Shown here in pieces: positions 1-10,811 of a DNA stretch of 64,000 nt (positions are counted from its first letter, which is position 1; each line of letters begins with the position of its first letter). The stretch comes from Quercus robur (taxonomy: Eukaryota > Streptophyta > Magnoliopsida > Fagales > Fagaceae): the NCBI RefSeq assembly GCF_932294415.1, contig NC_065535.1, positions 9,233,282 through 9,297,281 on the forward strand, read 5' to 3'. The notes below the pieces were generated by a model that was not told the DNA's origin, made no database searches, and saw only the letters and a program-made list of their open reading frames with translations. The position numbers and the translations under genes were made by a program.

Positions 1-357
1 TATTGAAATACCCTTTCTGGCTACATTTTCTGCTACTCCACCCATTTCATAAAGTATTCTACCCGGTTTAACGATAACTACCCAATATTCGGGAGATCCT
101 TTACTGGAACCCATACGCGTTTCCACGGGTCTTACTGTAACAGGTTTGTCTAGAAATATACGTACCCATATTTTTCCGCCGTGGCATACGTTTCGTGTCA
201 TTGCTCGCCGCCCTGTTTCTATTTGTCTAGACATGATCCACGCGGGTTCAAGTGCCTGAAGAGCATATCTACCAAAGCAAATACGATTACCTCGATAAGA
301 TACTCCTTTCATTCTTCCTCTATGTTGTTTACGGAATCTGGCTCTTTTGGGGTTATA
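1..357 (-). pseudogene. rpl16: Chloroplast rpl16 exon 2, nuclear copy, cut by window edge
   Basis: The minus strand reads as plastid 50S ribosomal protein L16 from near the start of exon 2 ([20 protein letters not shown]) to the window edge ([16 protein letters not shown]), so roughly the last dozen codons lie outside. The frame is open, but residues normally invariant in L16 are altered. Two adjacent Arg codons read Cys-His (TGC CAC), a Pro reads Leu (CTA) and a Gly reads Ser (AGT); all are C-to-T or G-to-A changes. Exon 1 (only 9 bases in plastomes) is not visible. It is followed upstream by rpl16 intron DNA and then by a retrotransposon and unrelated plastid pieces, so this is a nuclear insert and not a working gene. 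The identity as rpl16 is secure; the nuclear status is inferred from context. Confidence 0.9.
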
Positions 358-1121
358 GTTGATGGTTCTTTTTCAATTTCAATTCCATCTCTACTACAGA
401 ACTGGACACGAGAGTTTCTTCTCATCCAGCTCCTCGTGAATGAAAAATAACAATTATGACATGGTATACATGTATTTAATGAATAATATACTGAATCGTG
501 GGAGTCTTTGACATTTTATCTAATATCTAATCTATTAGAAATTTGCATATCTTGTTTTGATAGTTTATATAAAAAAAACTAAATATGTATTCAATTTCTT
601 ATTTATTTATAGTTATAGATAATTATTTTGTACATTAGTTAGAGATAATAGATAATAATAATAGAATTTCGTTTTATTATAACGAGTATTTATTTTGTTT
701 TGTCTTTTTTATTATCATATTATATTGGATCTATCAAAATTTAGAAATCCAATAAAATAAAAACTTTCGCAGGCGAATATTTACTCTTTCCATATCTGTT
801 TCAGTTGTACGGTTATCCTATGACATGGCCTCTCAGAATAAAAGTGGATTGGTCCCGAGTTCGTTTTGCCATCCTACCCAATGAATTATTAGGATTCGTT
901 TTCAATAGAATCTTCTACATCCACGGGTTCCGTCGTTCCCATCGCTTCGCGATTAATGGTTAGGCCTGAATTCTATAGCAAAGCTCCTAATGAAAATGAA
1001 ATGTGTTATTGAGTCAATTTTCTCAGTCTTTGTGGACCTGGGGCTTTTGACTTTTTTTGTTCTATGAACAAATTCATAGAATTATAGATAAATCAAATTA
1101 GTATTGATGCTTTATTATGCT
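358..1121 (-). other. rpl16: rpl16 group II intron fragment (plastid-derived)
   Basis: This stretch continues directly upstream of rpl16 exon 2 on the minus strand. It has the AT-rich texture and a conserved block (about 780-960) I associate with the rpl16 group II intron. There is no coding potential. It ends exactly at the Copia insertion point. The last five bases (1117-1121, atgct) are the left target-site duplication of that element. Confidence 0.7.
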
Positions 1122-2231
1122 TGTAAGGTTGATTTTATTCAACCATCTAATTGGCTTTATTCCGTGCCAAATTTACTTGTAATTCAGCATTTAGTAACCC
1201 TGTATTTAGGTGGGTTTGTTGTAAGGGTAGTGAGTGAGATAGAGTGAAGTTTACTCAAGAGTGTGCAAGAAAACAGAGACTCGCGGCTGGGACTCGCGGG
1301 TGACTCGCGGCTGCAAGCCGCCAGAAGCAGCACACGTGCCAAGTATGCTGGAAGATGAACAGTCATGCTAGCTGGAGCACTACAGGACAAAACAGGACAA
1401 CTGGCCATACGGTTAACTCGCGACTGGATCTCGCGACTTAGTCAAGCCGCGAGGTCAAGCCGCGAGCCACCCCTGTTTTGTAAAACCTGACGTTTCACAT
1501 TCCTCTCCCACTCCAGTATAAATACCCCTTTTACCCACGATTGAAAGAGAGCTTCCAGAGAGAATTTTGAGAGAGAAACCCTAAAGAAAAACAAGATTGT
1601 TTCACCCACAATCTATACCTTAGAGTCTCTTCAAATTCCCCTACTCTCTTCCTCTCCATTGTCAAATCCTTGAGAGGCATTATACCAAACCTGGTTCTCA
1701 CCATCATCATCACTGTGAGACAGTTGTTTTGGATTTCTGAGAAGCAGTTAGGAAGGAACCAATCTTCATTGGTTGATGCTACGGTCTAGTAGCGGAATCC
1801 GGGAAGCTAGAAAAGAAAAAGGTTCGGCGCAACCTCGTTGGAGCAAGAAGCTTGGAGGGCTTAGGTGCACTGGGTAGATTAGGCTTGGAGGGTCTATTGC
1901 TGTCCTTGTATCCCAACTGTATTTTCTAGTGGATTGATTACCGCTTGGAGGGCGGCGGAGAGGTTTTTCGCCGAGGACTTTGGTTTCCTCTTCGATAACA
2001 CATCGCGTGTTGTCTTTGTGTTTGCATCTTCCTTCCTCTCTATCTTTGCCTTTTTATTATCTGCTGTGGATTTTATTTTGTTATGGCTTAGATAGTTTTT
2101 AACCAATTTCATAATATAGCATGTGTTAAGTTTCCGCACACTAGTTGTTTGACATATTGCTTGTATTGGTTAAGTTGTAATTTGGGGGTCTAAACGTTCA
2201 AAGGTGTTTTGTACACGTTTTTGAACTTTCA
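1122..2231 (+). repeat. 5' LTR of the Copia element
   Basis: It begins TGTAAGGTTG and ends AACTTTCA; the copy at 9644-10739 is nearly identical. The U3 part (about 1277-1470) is rich in CpG motifs of the type CTCGCGACT/AAGCCGCGAG. The TATA box at 1517 is followed by an AG-rich leader (GAGAGAGAAACCC). It has 13 bp more than the 3' LTR, a tandem copy of the AAGCCGCGAGGTC type motif. Confidence 0.95.
1517..1524 (+). promoter_or_regulatory. TATA box of the Copia 5' LTR
   Basis: TATAAATA lies in the middle of the LTR, directly downstream of the CpG-rich U3 region and about 30 bp before an AG-rich leader. The same box is present in the 3' LTR at 10025-10032. It probably drives the genomic RNA. Confidence 0.75.
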
Positions 2232-2233
2232 AT

Positions 2234-2245
2234 TGGTATCAGAGC
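2234..2245 (+). other. Primer binding site (initiator tRNA-Met)
   Basis: TGGTATCAGAGC begins two bases after the 5' LTR. It is the classic plant Copia primer site, complementary to the 3' end of initiator tRNA-Met. Confidence 0.95.
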
Positions 2246-2322
2246 GGGTACACTTGTTGTGGTTTTATTACCTAAGTGTGATCCCAGACCCCTGAGTTGT
2301 GGTTGTTGTTTTGGTTTGTACC

Positions 2323-5300
2323 ATGCTGAATTGTAGCTTAAGTGTTTGTGAAAATGACTCTATGCATATGTCTGAAAGGTGTCTTACTGATGATCTTGTA
2401 GAGTTGTTAAAAACTAAGAAACATGCTAGAGTTATTGTTCACATGCTGGAATATCTTGAAAATCAGAATCTTGTCTTACACAGTAGCATATCTGAATCTA
2501 AATCATTGATTAAGAAATATAAAAGAAAGAATAGAATGTTGTGTGAGATGATTGAGAATCTGAAAATGAAAAATCAATCTAAAAGTAGCATGAAACCTGA
2601 TGATGAGTTTGTGTTTGAAGGTCAAGAATGTCTGTCACATGTGAACCTATTTGTGTATACCTCATTGAAGGTGTTTAATGCGTGTTTGTGGTATCTTGAC
2701 AGTGGGTGTTCTCACCATATGACAGGGGATAAGTCACTGTTTAAGACACTCAAAGAAAAGGTTGGTGACTATGTGACCTTTGGTGATGGAAGTCATGCTC
2801 AAGTCCTAGGCAAAGGAACCATTGAGATACCTGGTTTGCCTCTGTTGAAAGATGTGCTGTTCATAAAAAGGCTGAAGGCGAATTTGCTGAGCATCACTCA
2901 AATTTGTGATGATGATTTCCTGGTACAATTCTCTAAGAAAGGATGTTTGATCATCAATGAAGAGGGGATTCAGGCTTTGGAAGGAAATCGGACTACAGAT
3001 AACTGTTATGGAATAGTTCCCACGGCACCAATATCGTGTAGAAGTGCTCGGGTGGATATGTTGGAGCTATGGCATCACAGATTTGGGCATGCCAACTTCA
3101 AACAAGTAGCAAAAGTCTCCAAACTTGAAGCAGTCGAGGGACTTCCTAAGTTTGGAAAAGTGAGGAAGACCGTTTGTGGTGCATGTCAAATGGGGAAGCA
3201 AACTAAGGCAAGTCATCACAAGGTAAATGTGATAGCCACCTCTCGGTGCTTGGAGTTACTTCATGTTGATCTAATGGGGCCCACCAGAACTGAAAGCCTA
3301 GGGGGGAAGAGATACATTATGGTCATTGTGGATGACTACTCAAGATACACTTGGGTTGAATTCCTTAGAGAAAAATCAGAAGCTTGTGAGAGGTTGGAGA
3401 TTCTGTGCAAGAAACTACAAAACGAAAAGGGGATTCCGATAGCCAAAGTTAGAAGTGATCATGGGAGGGAATTTGAGAATGCAAGATTCGAGTCCTTCTG
3501 TGAGAAGAATGGAATTAAAAGAGAGTTTTCAGCTCCCAAAAATCCACAACAAAATGGAGTGGTAGAGAAAAAAAATCGTGTGATTCAGGAGATGGCAAGA
3601 GTCATGTTGCTTAACAAGCAAATACCTCAAAAATTTTGGGGAGAAGCTGTCAACACCTCGTGTCACATTGGCAATAGGATTTTCTTTCGAGTTGGTACAA
3701 AGAAGACTGCATATGAGATATGGAATGGGAAGAAGCCTAAAGTGAAGTATTTCCGGGTATTTGGAAGTAAATGCTATATCTTAAATGATCGAGAGAATCT
3801 TGGGAAGTTTGATGCGAGAAGTGATGAGGGTATTTTTCTTGGCTACTCTACTACAAGTCGAGCGTATAGAGTGTTTAACAAGAGAACAAAGGCTGTGATG
3901 GAATCTATAAATGTCAAGATTGATGATGCCTTACCTAAGGTGGAAATGATTGATGATGTAGAAGGGTCGAGCACCGAAGAGCCTGATGTTGAGGTAGAAG
4001 CTTTGGATATAGAAGGTGAAGAACCTATACCAGAAGTAGAATCGACTCCCATCAACCCAAGAATGGAAACGAGATCGATGTCTAGAACTTCAAGTCCTCT
4101 TACTCCTCCAGAAGTTCATCCTCCTATCTCTCGTAGTGATGAAGTTTCCACTTCAAAAAGGCCATCTTCAAGAGTTATCAAGAATCATCCGGAAAGTAAT
4201 ATCATAGGATCTCTTGATGACGGTCTTCGCCTCAGGAAAGGAAATATTCTGCTAGCCAATCATGTAACATATCACTGTTATCTTGCACAGTTTGAACCAA
4301 AAAGGGTTGAAGAGGCTCTTCAAGATGAGAATTGGGTTGAGTCAATGCATGAAGAGCTGAATCAGTTTGTGAGGAATGATGTGTGGGAACTTGCTCCACG
4401 GCCTGAGAACGTTCATGTTATAGGCACAAAGTGGATTTTTAAAAACAAAACTGATGAAGATGGAGAGATAATTCGAAACAAGTCTCGGTTAGTAGCTCAA
4501 GGATACACTCAAGTATAAGGAGTGGATTTTGATGAATCATTCGCTCCGGTGGCAAGACTTGAATCCATTCGAATCCTCATGTCCATTGCGTGCACTTTGA
4601 ATTTCAAACTTTATCAAATGGATGTTAAGTGCGCATTTCTGAATGGATATCTAAATGAAGAAGTATTTGTTGAGCAACCAAAAGGATTTGAGGATCCTCA
4701 TTTTCCAGATCATGTATTAAGATTGAAGAAAGCCCTTTATGGCTTAAAACAAGCGCCTAGAGCCTGGTACGATCGTCTTACACATTATCTTCTAGATAGA
4801 GGTTTCAAGAGAGGGTACGCCGATCGAACTCTGTTTGTCAAAAATGATGAAGATTATCTCCTTGTGGCACAAGTCTATGTTGATGACATAGTGTTTGGGG
4901 CAACTATCGAAGATCGTGCTACTGAATTTTCTAAGGAGATGAAGAAGGAGTTTGAGATGAGTATGGTAGGGGAGCTCACATTCTTCTTGGGTCTTCAAGT
5001 CAAACAACAGAAGGAGGGTATATTTGTATCTCAAGAGAAGTATGCCAGAAACATTGTCAAGAAGTTTGGACTAGACTCCAAAAAACATGCCTCCACTCCC
5101 ATGAGCTCTTCCACTAAATTGAATGTGGATTCGTCGGGAGTTGAAGTAAGTCCTACATTGTATAGGAGCATCATAGGGAGTTTGCTCTACCTTACAGCCA
5201 GTAGACCGGACATTGCTTTCAGTGTGGGCGTTTGTGCCAGGTACCAAGCTAATCCGAAGGAATCTCATCTGACTGCTGCTAAGCGAATCATTCGATATGT

Positions 5301-5820
5301 GAATGGTACTGCAAACTATGGTCTGTGGTATTCAAAAGACTCAAATGCTTGTCTTGCTGGGTATTCAGATGCTGACTGGGCTGGCCGTGTAGACGATCGG
5401 AAAAGCACTTCAGGCGGCTGTTTTTATCTTGGTAACAATCTTGTCTCGTGGATGAGCAAGAAGCAGAATTCAGTGTCTCTATCTATTGCAGAAGCAGAAT
5501 ACATCGCTGCTGGAAGTTGCTGCACTCAGCTTCTTTGGATGAAGAAATTACTTCATGACTATGGAATTCCTCAAGAAACGATGTGTGTCTTCTGTGACAA
5601 CACCAGTGCCATCAATCTTTCCAAGAATCCTGTCCAGCATTCAAAATCCAAACACATAGAGATAAGTTACCATTTCATTTGGGATTTGGTAGAGGAAAGA
5701 GTTGTGTGTCTTGAGTTCATACACACCGACAATCAAAAGGCGGATATCTTCACCAAGCCTCTCGATGGTCCACGGTTTGAATCACTCCGTAAGACCATTG
5801 GTGTTGGTACAATTCCTTGA
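2323..5820 (+). pseudogene. Copia pol: protease-integrase-RT-RNase H, one in-frame stop
   Basis: One frame runs from ATG 2323 to 5820 and is broken only by TAA at 4516-4518, where family members have an acidic codon just before [15 protein letters not shown]. In order: about 115 residues without recognisable capsid or CCHC motif; aspartic protease (DSGCSHHMTG at ~2698); integrase zinc finger (WHHRFGHANF ... CGACQ, ~3070-3200); integrase core with D (IVDDYSRYT), D (RSDHGREF) and E (QQNGVVEKKNR, ~3550-3580). Then comes RT ([40 protein letters not shown] with the catalytic DD at ~4880), then RNase H ([38 protein letters not shown]). Only ~80 bp separate the primer site and the ATG, so gag has been lost from the front. 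The frame is otherwise intact across about 1,160 codons, consistent with a young element. Confidence 0.93.
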
Positions 5821-7305
5821 CTCTCTTGTGTGTTGTGTGCTTCACATATTTATAATATGATAAGTCTGTCTGTGTTGGGGCACACACCTCTTTGATTAGC
5901 TTTTTGTGCAACATGTTTCTTGTTTGTTTGTCCATTTGTGAATATTGTTGCTTCTTTTTATGTTTGTTCAATCATTTTTGTTTCTTGTGTCAAAAATCCA
6001 AAAATCACATAAAAATTAGAAGATCAAAAAGCTTAATTGACTTTGTTGAGTCTTGTCTCAAAACTTGTTTTGCCTTGTACCTTTGTGCTAATGGCTTTGT
6101 GCATTTTCGAGCATTGCTTGTTTTCATGCACTTATATTACTGTGGGAAAAATCTTGAAATCTATGTGATTGTTGTAAATAGATCTTCAAACTTGTCATGA
6201 ATGATTAGTGAATGGTTATGTTGATCTTGAGACATGCATAGACTTGTGTCTATATATCTTCCCACTTTTTATTTTTATTTTGCTAAAAAGAGCTCACCAA
6301 ATGTAAATCTCCAAATGAAAAGAGATATTGAGCTGCAAAAGCCTGTCGCACATTCTAGTATTTGACTAGGAAAAAGGGTAAGCGACCTTATATTAAAGTG
6401 AATGTTTATTCAAAAAGGCCAAAGGCCTGTTCTTTAAAGTGAAATGTCATATATCACTCTCACAATGAGAGATGATTGCCTCAAAAGGATCAAAAAGATC
6501 AACTGTTATGATTGAAAGTGGAGTCAAATGATAAGCTCCAAGTTATGTTATCAAGTTGTGTGGGAGGTCATATATACATATTCCTATAATTGAGATGGGT
6601 CACATGATCTAGTACTAATTGTGTATGCCTTGGTTGAATTGATCATTGAAGCTTCACATTAGACGAAGGACTCTCTCATTGTTGATATCCACACACAACA
6701 CACAAGTTTATGTTCAATAAATGCCATATTCATTTGTGTGATTGTACTTGATGAAATATGTTTTCACATGCTCAATCTTTGTTAATTCAAGCACAAAAAG
6801 ATTTTTGAGTGTTTTAGGTGTTTTTGGAAAGTATTTTGTTAAAAAATCTGAAAATTTCAAAAATCTAGTTTTGCCCTGTTTTGGCGGCTCAGTCGCAGGT
6901 ATGTCAAGTCGCGAGACTCAGTCGCATCTTCGCTGGTCATTTTTGGCGACTTGTTCGCGAGTGGAAGGTCCAGTCGCGAGGTTCACTCAGAGATTTTCGC
7001 GGCTCAGCTCGCGACTCACTCGCGGGTAGACCTTCCAGTCGCGAAAAACAGTTAGAAAAATTTTTCAACTTTTTGTCCTTGAGTGTTTTGGCGGCTTGAT
7101 CTGGCGACTTTTTGGCGACTCGTTTCAGTCGCGAAAATCGCGTGTTTTGGATATACAGGGGCTGTTTTTTAAACTTTTTATTTTTCCCTCGATCTTTTTG
7201 TGACTGTTCATTGTCTTTCTCATCTGCTCTTACTCATTGTCACCGTGCCTCCATTTTCGATCTCCATTACTTGCCTCTTTTCAGCTCAAAATCGTCGACT
7301 AACAG
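5821..7305 (+). other. Copia internal spacer with TCGCGA-rich block and probable 5' leader of ORF2
   Basis: No convincing coding sequence follows pol. From about 6890 to 7140 the composition changes: it is packed with CpG motifs built on the palindrome TCGCGA (AGTCGCGAG, CTCGCGACT, TTCGCGAGT), the same motif vocabulary as the LTR U3. It is followed by a CT-rich leader-like stretch (7190-7300) that ends at a splice-donor consensus (7305/7306). This may be a second promoter region feeding the downstream ORF; that is inference. Confidence 0.5.
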
Positions 7306-7806
7306 GTATGGTTTTCTGTCCTGCACTCTATTTTACTTGTTGTTATGGTTTTCCCTCTGGTTTATTCACATTTGATTGTGATTTTGTGATGGGTTTTTAG
7401 CTCAACTATTATTCCTTGTCCATGCTTCGCTTGGATGCTTGTGTTTCTGTTTTTGAGCTAGTTTATTTTGGTGGTTGTGTTCTTCATCATGTGCTTGGCT
7501 AGAGTTAGCTATTTTTGTCTGATCTGCTATTGATGTCGTGTTTCACTATGATCCTGTGTGGTATCATGTTGATGTGTTGTTGAGTGTGGGTCCTTTTTTT
7601 TTTTTTTTTTTCAGCTGATTATGTGGTTCTATTTGGTCTCCCTATACTGTGCAGTTCAATTTGGGCCAGTTGTGTCCCTCTTTGCTATTTTCTGACCATT
7701 CTCATCCAGCTATTAGGGTTTCTTCATTGTCCCTAAAATTCCACTAACCCACTGCTAATTTAGTCTGTTGGATTGTGTTCTGTCATTTCCCTTGTTCATA
7801 ATGCAG
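7306..7806 (+). other. Putative 501-bp intron ahead of ORF2
   Basis: The donor ACAG|GTATGG and the acceptor ATGCAG|ACTGG bracket a T-rich, GC-poor 501-bp stretch that includes a run of about 18 T. The acceptor lies 7 bases before the ATG of the 364-codon ORF, an arrangement typical of a plant 5'-UTR intron. No transcript data are available here. Confidence 0.5.
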
Positions 7807-7813
7807 ACTGGTC

Positions 7814-8908
7814 ATGTCACCATTCAAGAAAGCTGCTGTGAAAGGAGGTAGTTCCAAAGGGAAGGAACCAATAATTGATGTTGATGATTACCCACCTCAG
7901 CCAAAAGGGACTCGCTCTTCCTCAAAGAGATTCGATCCCAACAAGTTCAGATCATATACAGCCTATCAGTCTTATGAGAATTTCTTTCTACATGCCACAC
8001 CATTACTAGAAAGAGCTTTGGATCAGTCCTCACTTCATGACACTGACATTTCGAAATGGTTTGCTCACAAGGATTGGAATTACCTTCTATCTGATCCGGA
8101 TGACGTGTATGAAGAGTTGGTAAAAGAATTTTATGCTAACGCAATTGTAGAAGGAGATGAACTTAAATGCTGGGTTCGGAACAAGAGCTTTTATGTCTCT
8201 CCTACATATCTGGCAGAAATTCTTCACATCAACCGACCCATTTTCCGACATTCACCGGTTTATGATGATCTCTGTCCTGATGAGGAGCTTCTCAAAGAAA
8301 GTCTTGGTCAAGACTTGGAGTTCTCACCCAATGGCAAATCCATCAGTGTTTCCTCCCTTTCTCCAAAACTGAGAGTGCTTACAATTGTGATGTTTCACAA
8401 TTTGTACCTTTTATCAAGCACTGGGTATATGAACCTCGGACGTGCTTTGTTTCTTCATGATCTAATCTCTGATGTGGAAATAGACATCTGTGCTCATATC
8501 TTTCATGTTCTGCGCAAAACGGTTCTTCGAAATGAGTCTCGGATATGCGTTCCTTTCTGCAGTCTCATTTCACGGATCTTGAAGCTCAAGGGAATTTATC
8601 CAACGGCTGATGAATCTCCCCTCTCCAAACCAAGTCCAATCAACATGCGTACATTCAATGCAAGCATTGGACATAGTCGGAAGAGAGCCAAACCAGAAAC
8701 TTCTGCATCTCACAGTGACTCTCAGTCTAGCACTCTCTCCCTAGATGAGAAACTTGATCGCATTGTATCCTCTGTCCACGAGTTGAATACAAAGATGTCT
8801 GGACTCACAGCTTCTTTACACCATCACAACACTCGATGGGATATGAAGTTTACTTCTCTTCAAACTCAATTGGATCAAATTCAGAGAAAGCTGGAAGAGG
8901 ATGACTAG
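7814..8908 (+). CDS. Additional Copia ORF, putative plant transposon protein with C-terminal coiled coil
   Basis: An intact 364-residue ORF lies between pol and the 3' LTR in the sense direction. Residues ~1-50 are basic and Ser/Lys-rich (KKAAVKGGSSKGKEP). Residues ~50-260 hold a globular region with the pattern WFAHKDW ... LVKEFYANA ... WVRNKSFYVSPTYLAEILHI, which resembles the 'putative plant transposon protein' family (Pfam Transposase_32 type) by eye. Residues ~300-364 form a heptad coiled coil (LDEKLDRIVSSVHELNTKM ... LDQIQRKLEEDD). It has no transmembrane segment or signal peptide, so it does not look like a classical env-like protein. The start was chosen because the ATG follows a strong splice acceptor. 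An open frame beside a gag-less, stop-bearing pol suggests recent function or recent capture. The role is unknown. Confidence 0.75.
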   Translation: MSPFKKAAVKGGSSKGKEPIIDVDDYPPQPKGTRSSSKRFDPNKFRSYTAYQSYENFFLHATPLLERALDQSSLHDTDISKWFAHKDWNYLLSDPDDVYEELVKEFYANAIVEGDELKCWVRNKSFYVSPTYLAEILHINRPIFRHSPVYDDLCPDEELLKESLGQDLEFSPNGKSISVSSLSPKLRVLTIVMFHNLYLLSSTGYMNLGRALFLHDLISDVEIDICAHIFHVLRKTVLRNESRICVPFCSLISRILKLKGIYPTADESPLSKPSPINMRTFNASIGHSRKRAKPETSASHSDSQSSTLSLDEKLDRIVSSVHELNTKMSGLTASLHHHNTRWDMKFTSLQTQLDQIQRKLEEDD

Positions 8909-9643
8909 CCTATTCCATGACAAAAAGGGGGAGTGATGGGCATGATCAAAGGGGGAGAATATTACTTAAGGGGGAGTGTCTTTACATTCTTCTTCAGTTT
9001 CAATTTTTTTTCTTTAAGTTGATATATTGTGTTTTGTAAACTGTTATTCAGGATGTTTTTGTGATTTGTACCCATGTGCTTTTGTAAGCTTTTAGGGTTA
9101 TTGTTTTATGCATAGTTTGTAGGCTTTATGGTATGTATCTTGCTTAATGCAGCCTTTATGCTATGTTGAAATCAGTACTTTAATCTAAATGTTCTGCATT
9201 TTGGTTTATGTATTGTCACTCTTGTGCCCTTGTAGGATTGTTCCTAGATGCATATGCCTTGTGTGTTATGCATTGGTTGACTGTTGACCATACAAGTGTC
9301 TTGCCTTGTGCTTGTTAACTTGTATGTCCTTGTGTTCATTCCAAGTGTGAATGAGCACTGTGATCACTTCCTTATGGTGTTCACTTGGTTGATCAAGCCA
9401 TGGTTTGTTTATTAACTCCATCTTTGCTTGATCACATATTGCCTGTTTCATATGCGTTTATAATTTTCTGCTTACAATGATCATGGTGTATTGTTGTGTT
9501 TCAGGAGTATTATGTTCATATGATTCAAGTGCTTCACAGCTTCTAGAGTTAGGTGAGTGAGTTTTGTTCAACTGTTCCCAACTCACATGTTAAGTCTAGA
9601 GTCTGTTTTAGGGTTTTGTCACGGAATAGCCAAAGGGGGAGAT
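8909..9643 (+). other. Copia 3' internal region with repeated polypurine tracts; PPT at the LTR
   Basis: There is no coding sequence. Three PPT-like runs follow ORF2 closely (AAAAAGGGGGAGTG, CAAAGGGGGAGAA and TTAAGGGGGAGTG, 8921-8980). The primer tract CCAAAGGGGGAGAT (9630-9643) abuts the 3' LTR. The middle is T/G-rich spacer. Confidence 0.75.
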
Positions 9644-10739
9644 TGTAAGGTTGATTTTATTCAACCATCTAATTGGCTTTATTCCGTGCCAAATTTGCTT
9701 GTAATTCAGCATTTAGTAACCCTGTATTTAGGTGGGTTTGTTGTAAGGGTAGTGAGTGAGATAGAGTGAAGTTTGCTCAAGAGTGTGCAAGAAAACAGAG
9801 ACTCGCGGCTGGGACTTGGGGTGACTCGCGGTTGCAAGCCGCCAGAAGCAGCACACGTGCCAAGCATGCTGGAAGATGAACAGTCATGCTAGCTGGAGCA
9901 CTACAGGACAAAACAGGACAACTGGCCATACGGTTAACTCGCGACTGGATCTCGCGACTTAGTCAAGCCGCGAGCCACCCCTGTTTTGTAAAACCTGACG
10001 TTTCACATTCCTCTCCCACTCCAGTATAAATACCCCTTTTACCCACGATTGAAAGAGAGCTTCTAGAGAGAATTTTGAGAGAGAAACCCTAAAGAAAAAC
10101 AAGATTGTTTCACCCACAATCTATACCTTAGAGTCTCTTCAAATTCCCCTTCTCTCTTCCTCTCCATTGTCAAATCCTTGAGAGGCATTATACCAAACCT
10201 GGTTCTCACCATCATCATCACTATGAGACAGTTGTTTTGGATTTCTGGGAAGCAGTTAGGAGGGAACCAATCTTCATTGGTTGATGCTACGGTCTAGTAG
10301 CGGAATCCGGGAAGCTAGAAAAGAAAAAGGTTCGGCGCAACCTCGTTGGAGCAAGAAGCTTGGAGGGCTTAGGTGCACTGGGTAGATTAGGCTTGGAGGG
10401 TCTATTGCTGTCCTTGTATCCCAACTGTATTTTCTAGTGGATTGATTACCGCTTGGAGGGCGGCAGAGAGGTTTTTCGCCGAGGACTTTGGTTTCCTCTT
10501 CGATAACACATCGCGTGTTGTCTTTGTGTTTGCATCTTCCTTCCTCTCTATCTTTGCCTTTTTATTATCTGCTGTGGATTTTATTTTGTTATGGCTTAGA
10601 TAGTTTTTAACCAATTTCATATTATAGCATGTGTTAAGTTTCCGCACACTAGTTGTTTGACATATTGCTTGTATTGGTTAAGTTGTAATTTGGGGGTCTA
10701 AACGTTCAAAGGTGTTTTGTACACGTTTTTGAACTTTCA
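9644..10739 (+). repeat. 3' LTR of the Copia element
   Basis: 1,096 bp, TGTAAGGTTG to ACTTTCA, followed by the target duplication atgct. It lacks the 13-bp CpG-rich repeat copy present in the 5' LTR and differs at about a dozen other sites. TATA box TATAAATA at 10025-10032. Confidence 0.95.
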
Positions 10740-10811
10740 ATGCTATCCTTTATAAGATCACTCAGAGATCTTACATATTGGAATCAATAGCATTAGTATT
10801 CTTTTTCTCGC
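10740..10811. other. Unresolved junction DNA between the Copia element and the atpA fragment
   Basis: About 70 bp includes the right target duplication and a short dyad (GATC ACTCA GAGATC). I do not recognise it. It must have been contiguous with 1121 before the Copia insertion, so it is either more rpl16 intron or filler at a plastid fragment junction. Confidence 0.4.

Larger units (their letters stand above)
1122..10739 (+). mobile_element. SIRE-like Ty1/Copia retrotransposon, complete, gag-less
   Basis: A 9,618-bp element has two LTRs of 1,110 and 1,096 bp, both TG...CA. It is flanked by the perfect 5-bp duplication atgct (1117-1121 and 10740-10744). It contains a tRNA-Met primer site, a PR-IN-RT-RNase H frame in Copia order, an additional downstream ORF and a polypurine tract. 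A long space behind pol with an extra ORF, ~1.1-kb LTRs and repeated gggggag tracts resemble the SIRE/Maximus lineage (family knowledge, assigned by eye). Gag and its zinc knuckle are absent and pol has one stop, so it would depend on proteins supplied by relatives. The LTRs differ by about a dozen substitutions plus a 13-bp indel by eye, so the insertion is fairly recent. It sits inside chloroplast-derived DNA and therefore postdates that transfer. Confidence 0.95.

Noticed and set aside
181..450. Plus-strand 89-codon ORF
   Set aside because: It is the complement of rpl16 exon 2 and intron; the minus strand carries the recognisable protein.
5892..6200. 102-codon ORF after Copia pol
   Set aside because: Cys/Phe-rich translation of T-rich spacer; no family resemblance and no conserved context.
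7814..8908. Reading the extra Copia ORF as an envelope protein
   Set aside because: No signal peptide, transmembrane helix or glycosylation-rich ectodomain is visible; the plant transposon-protein resemblance and coiled coil fit better.
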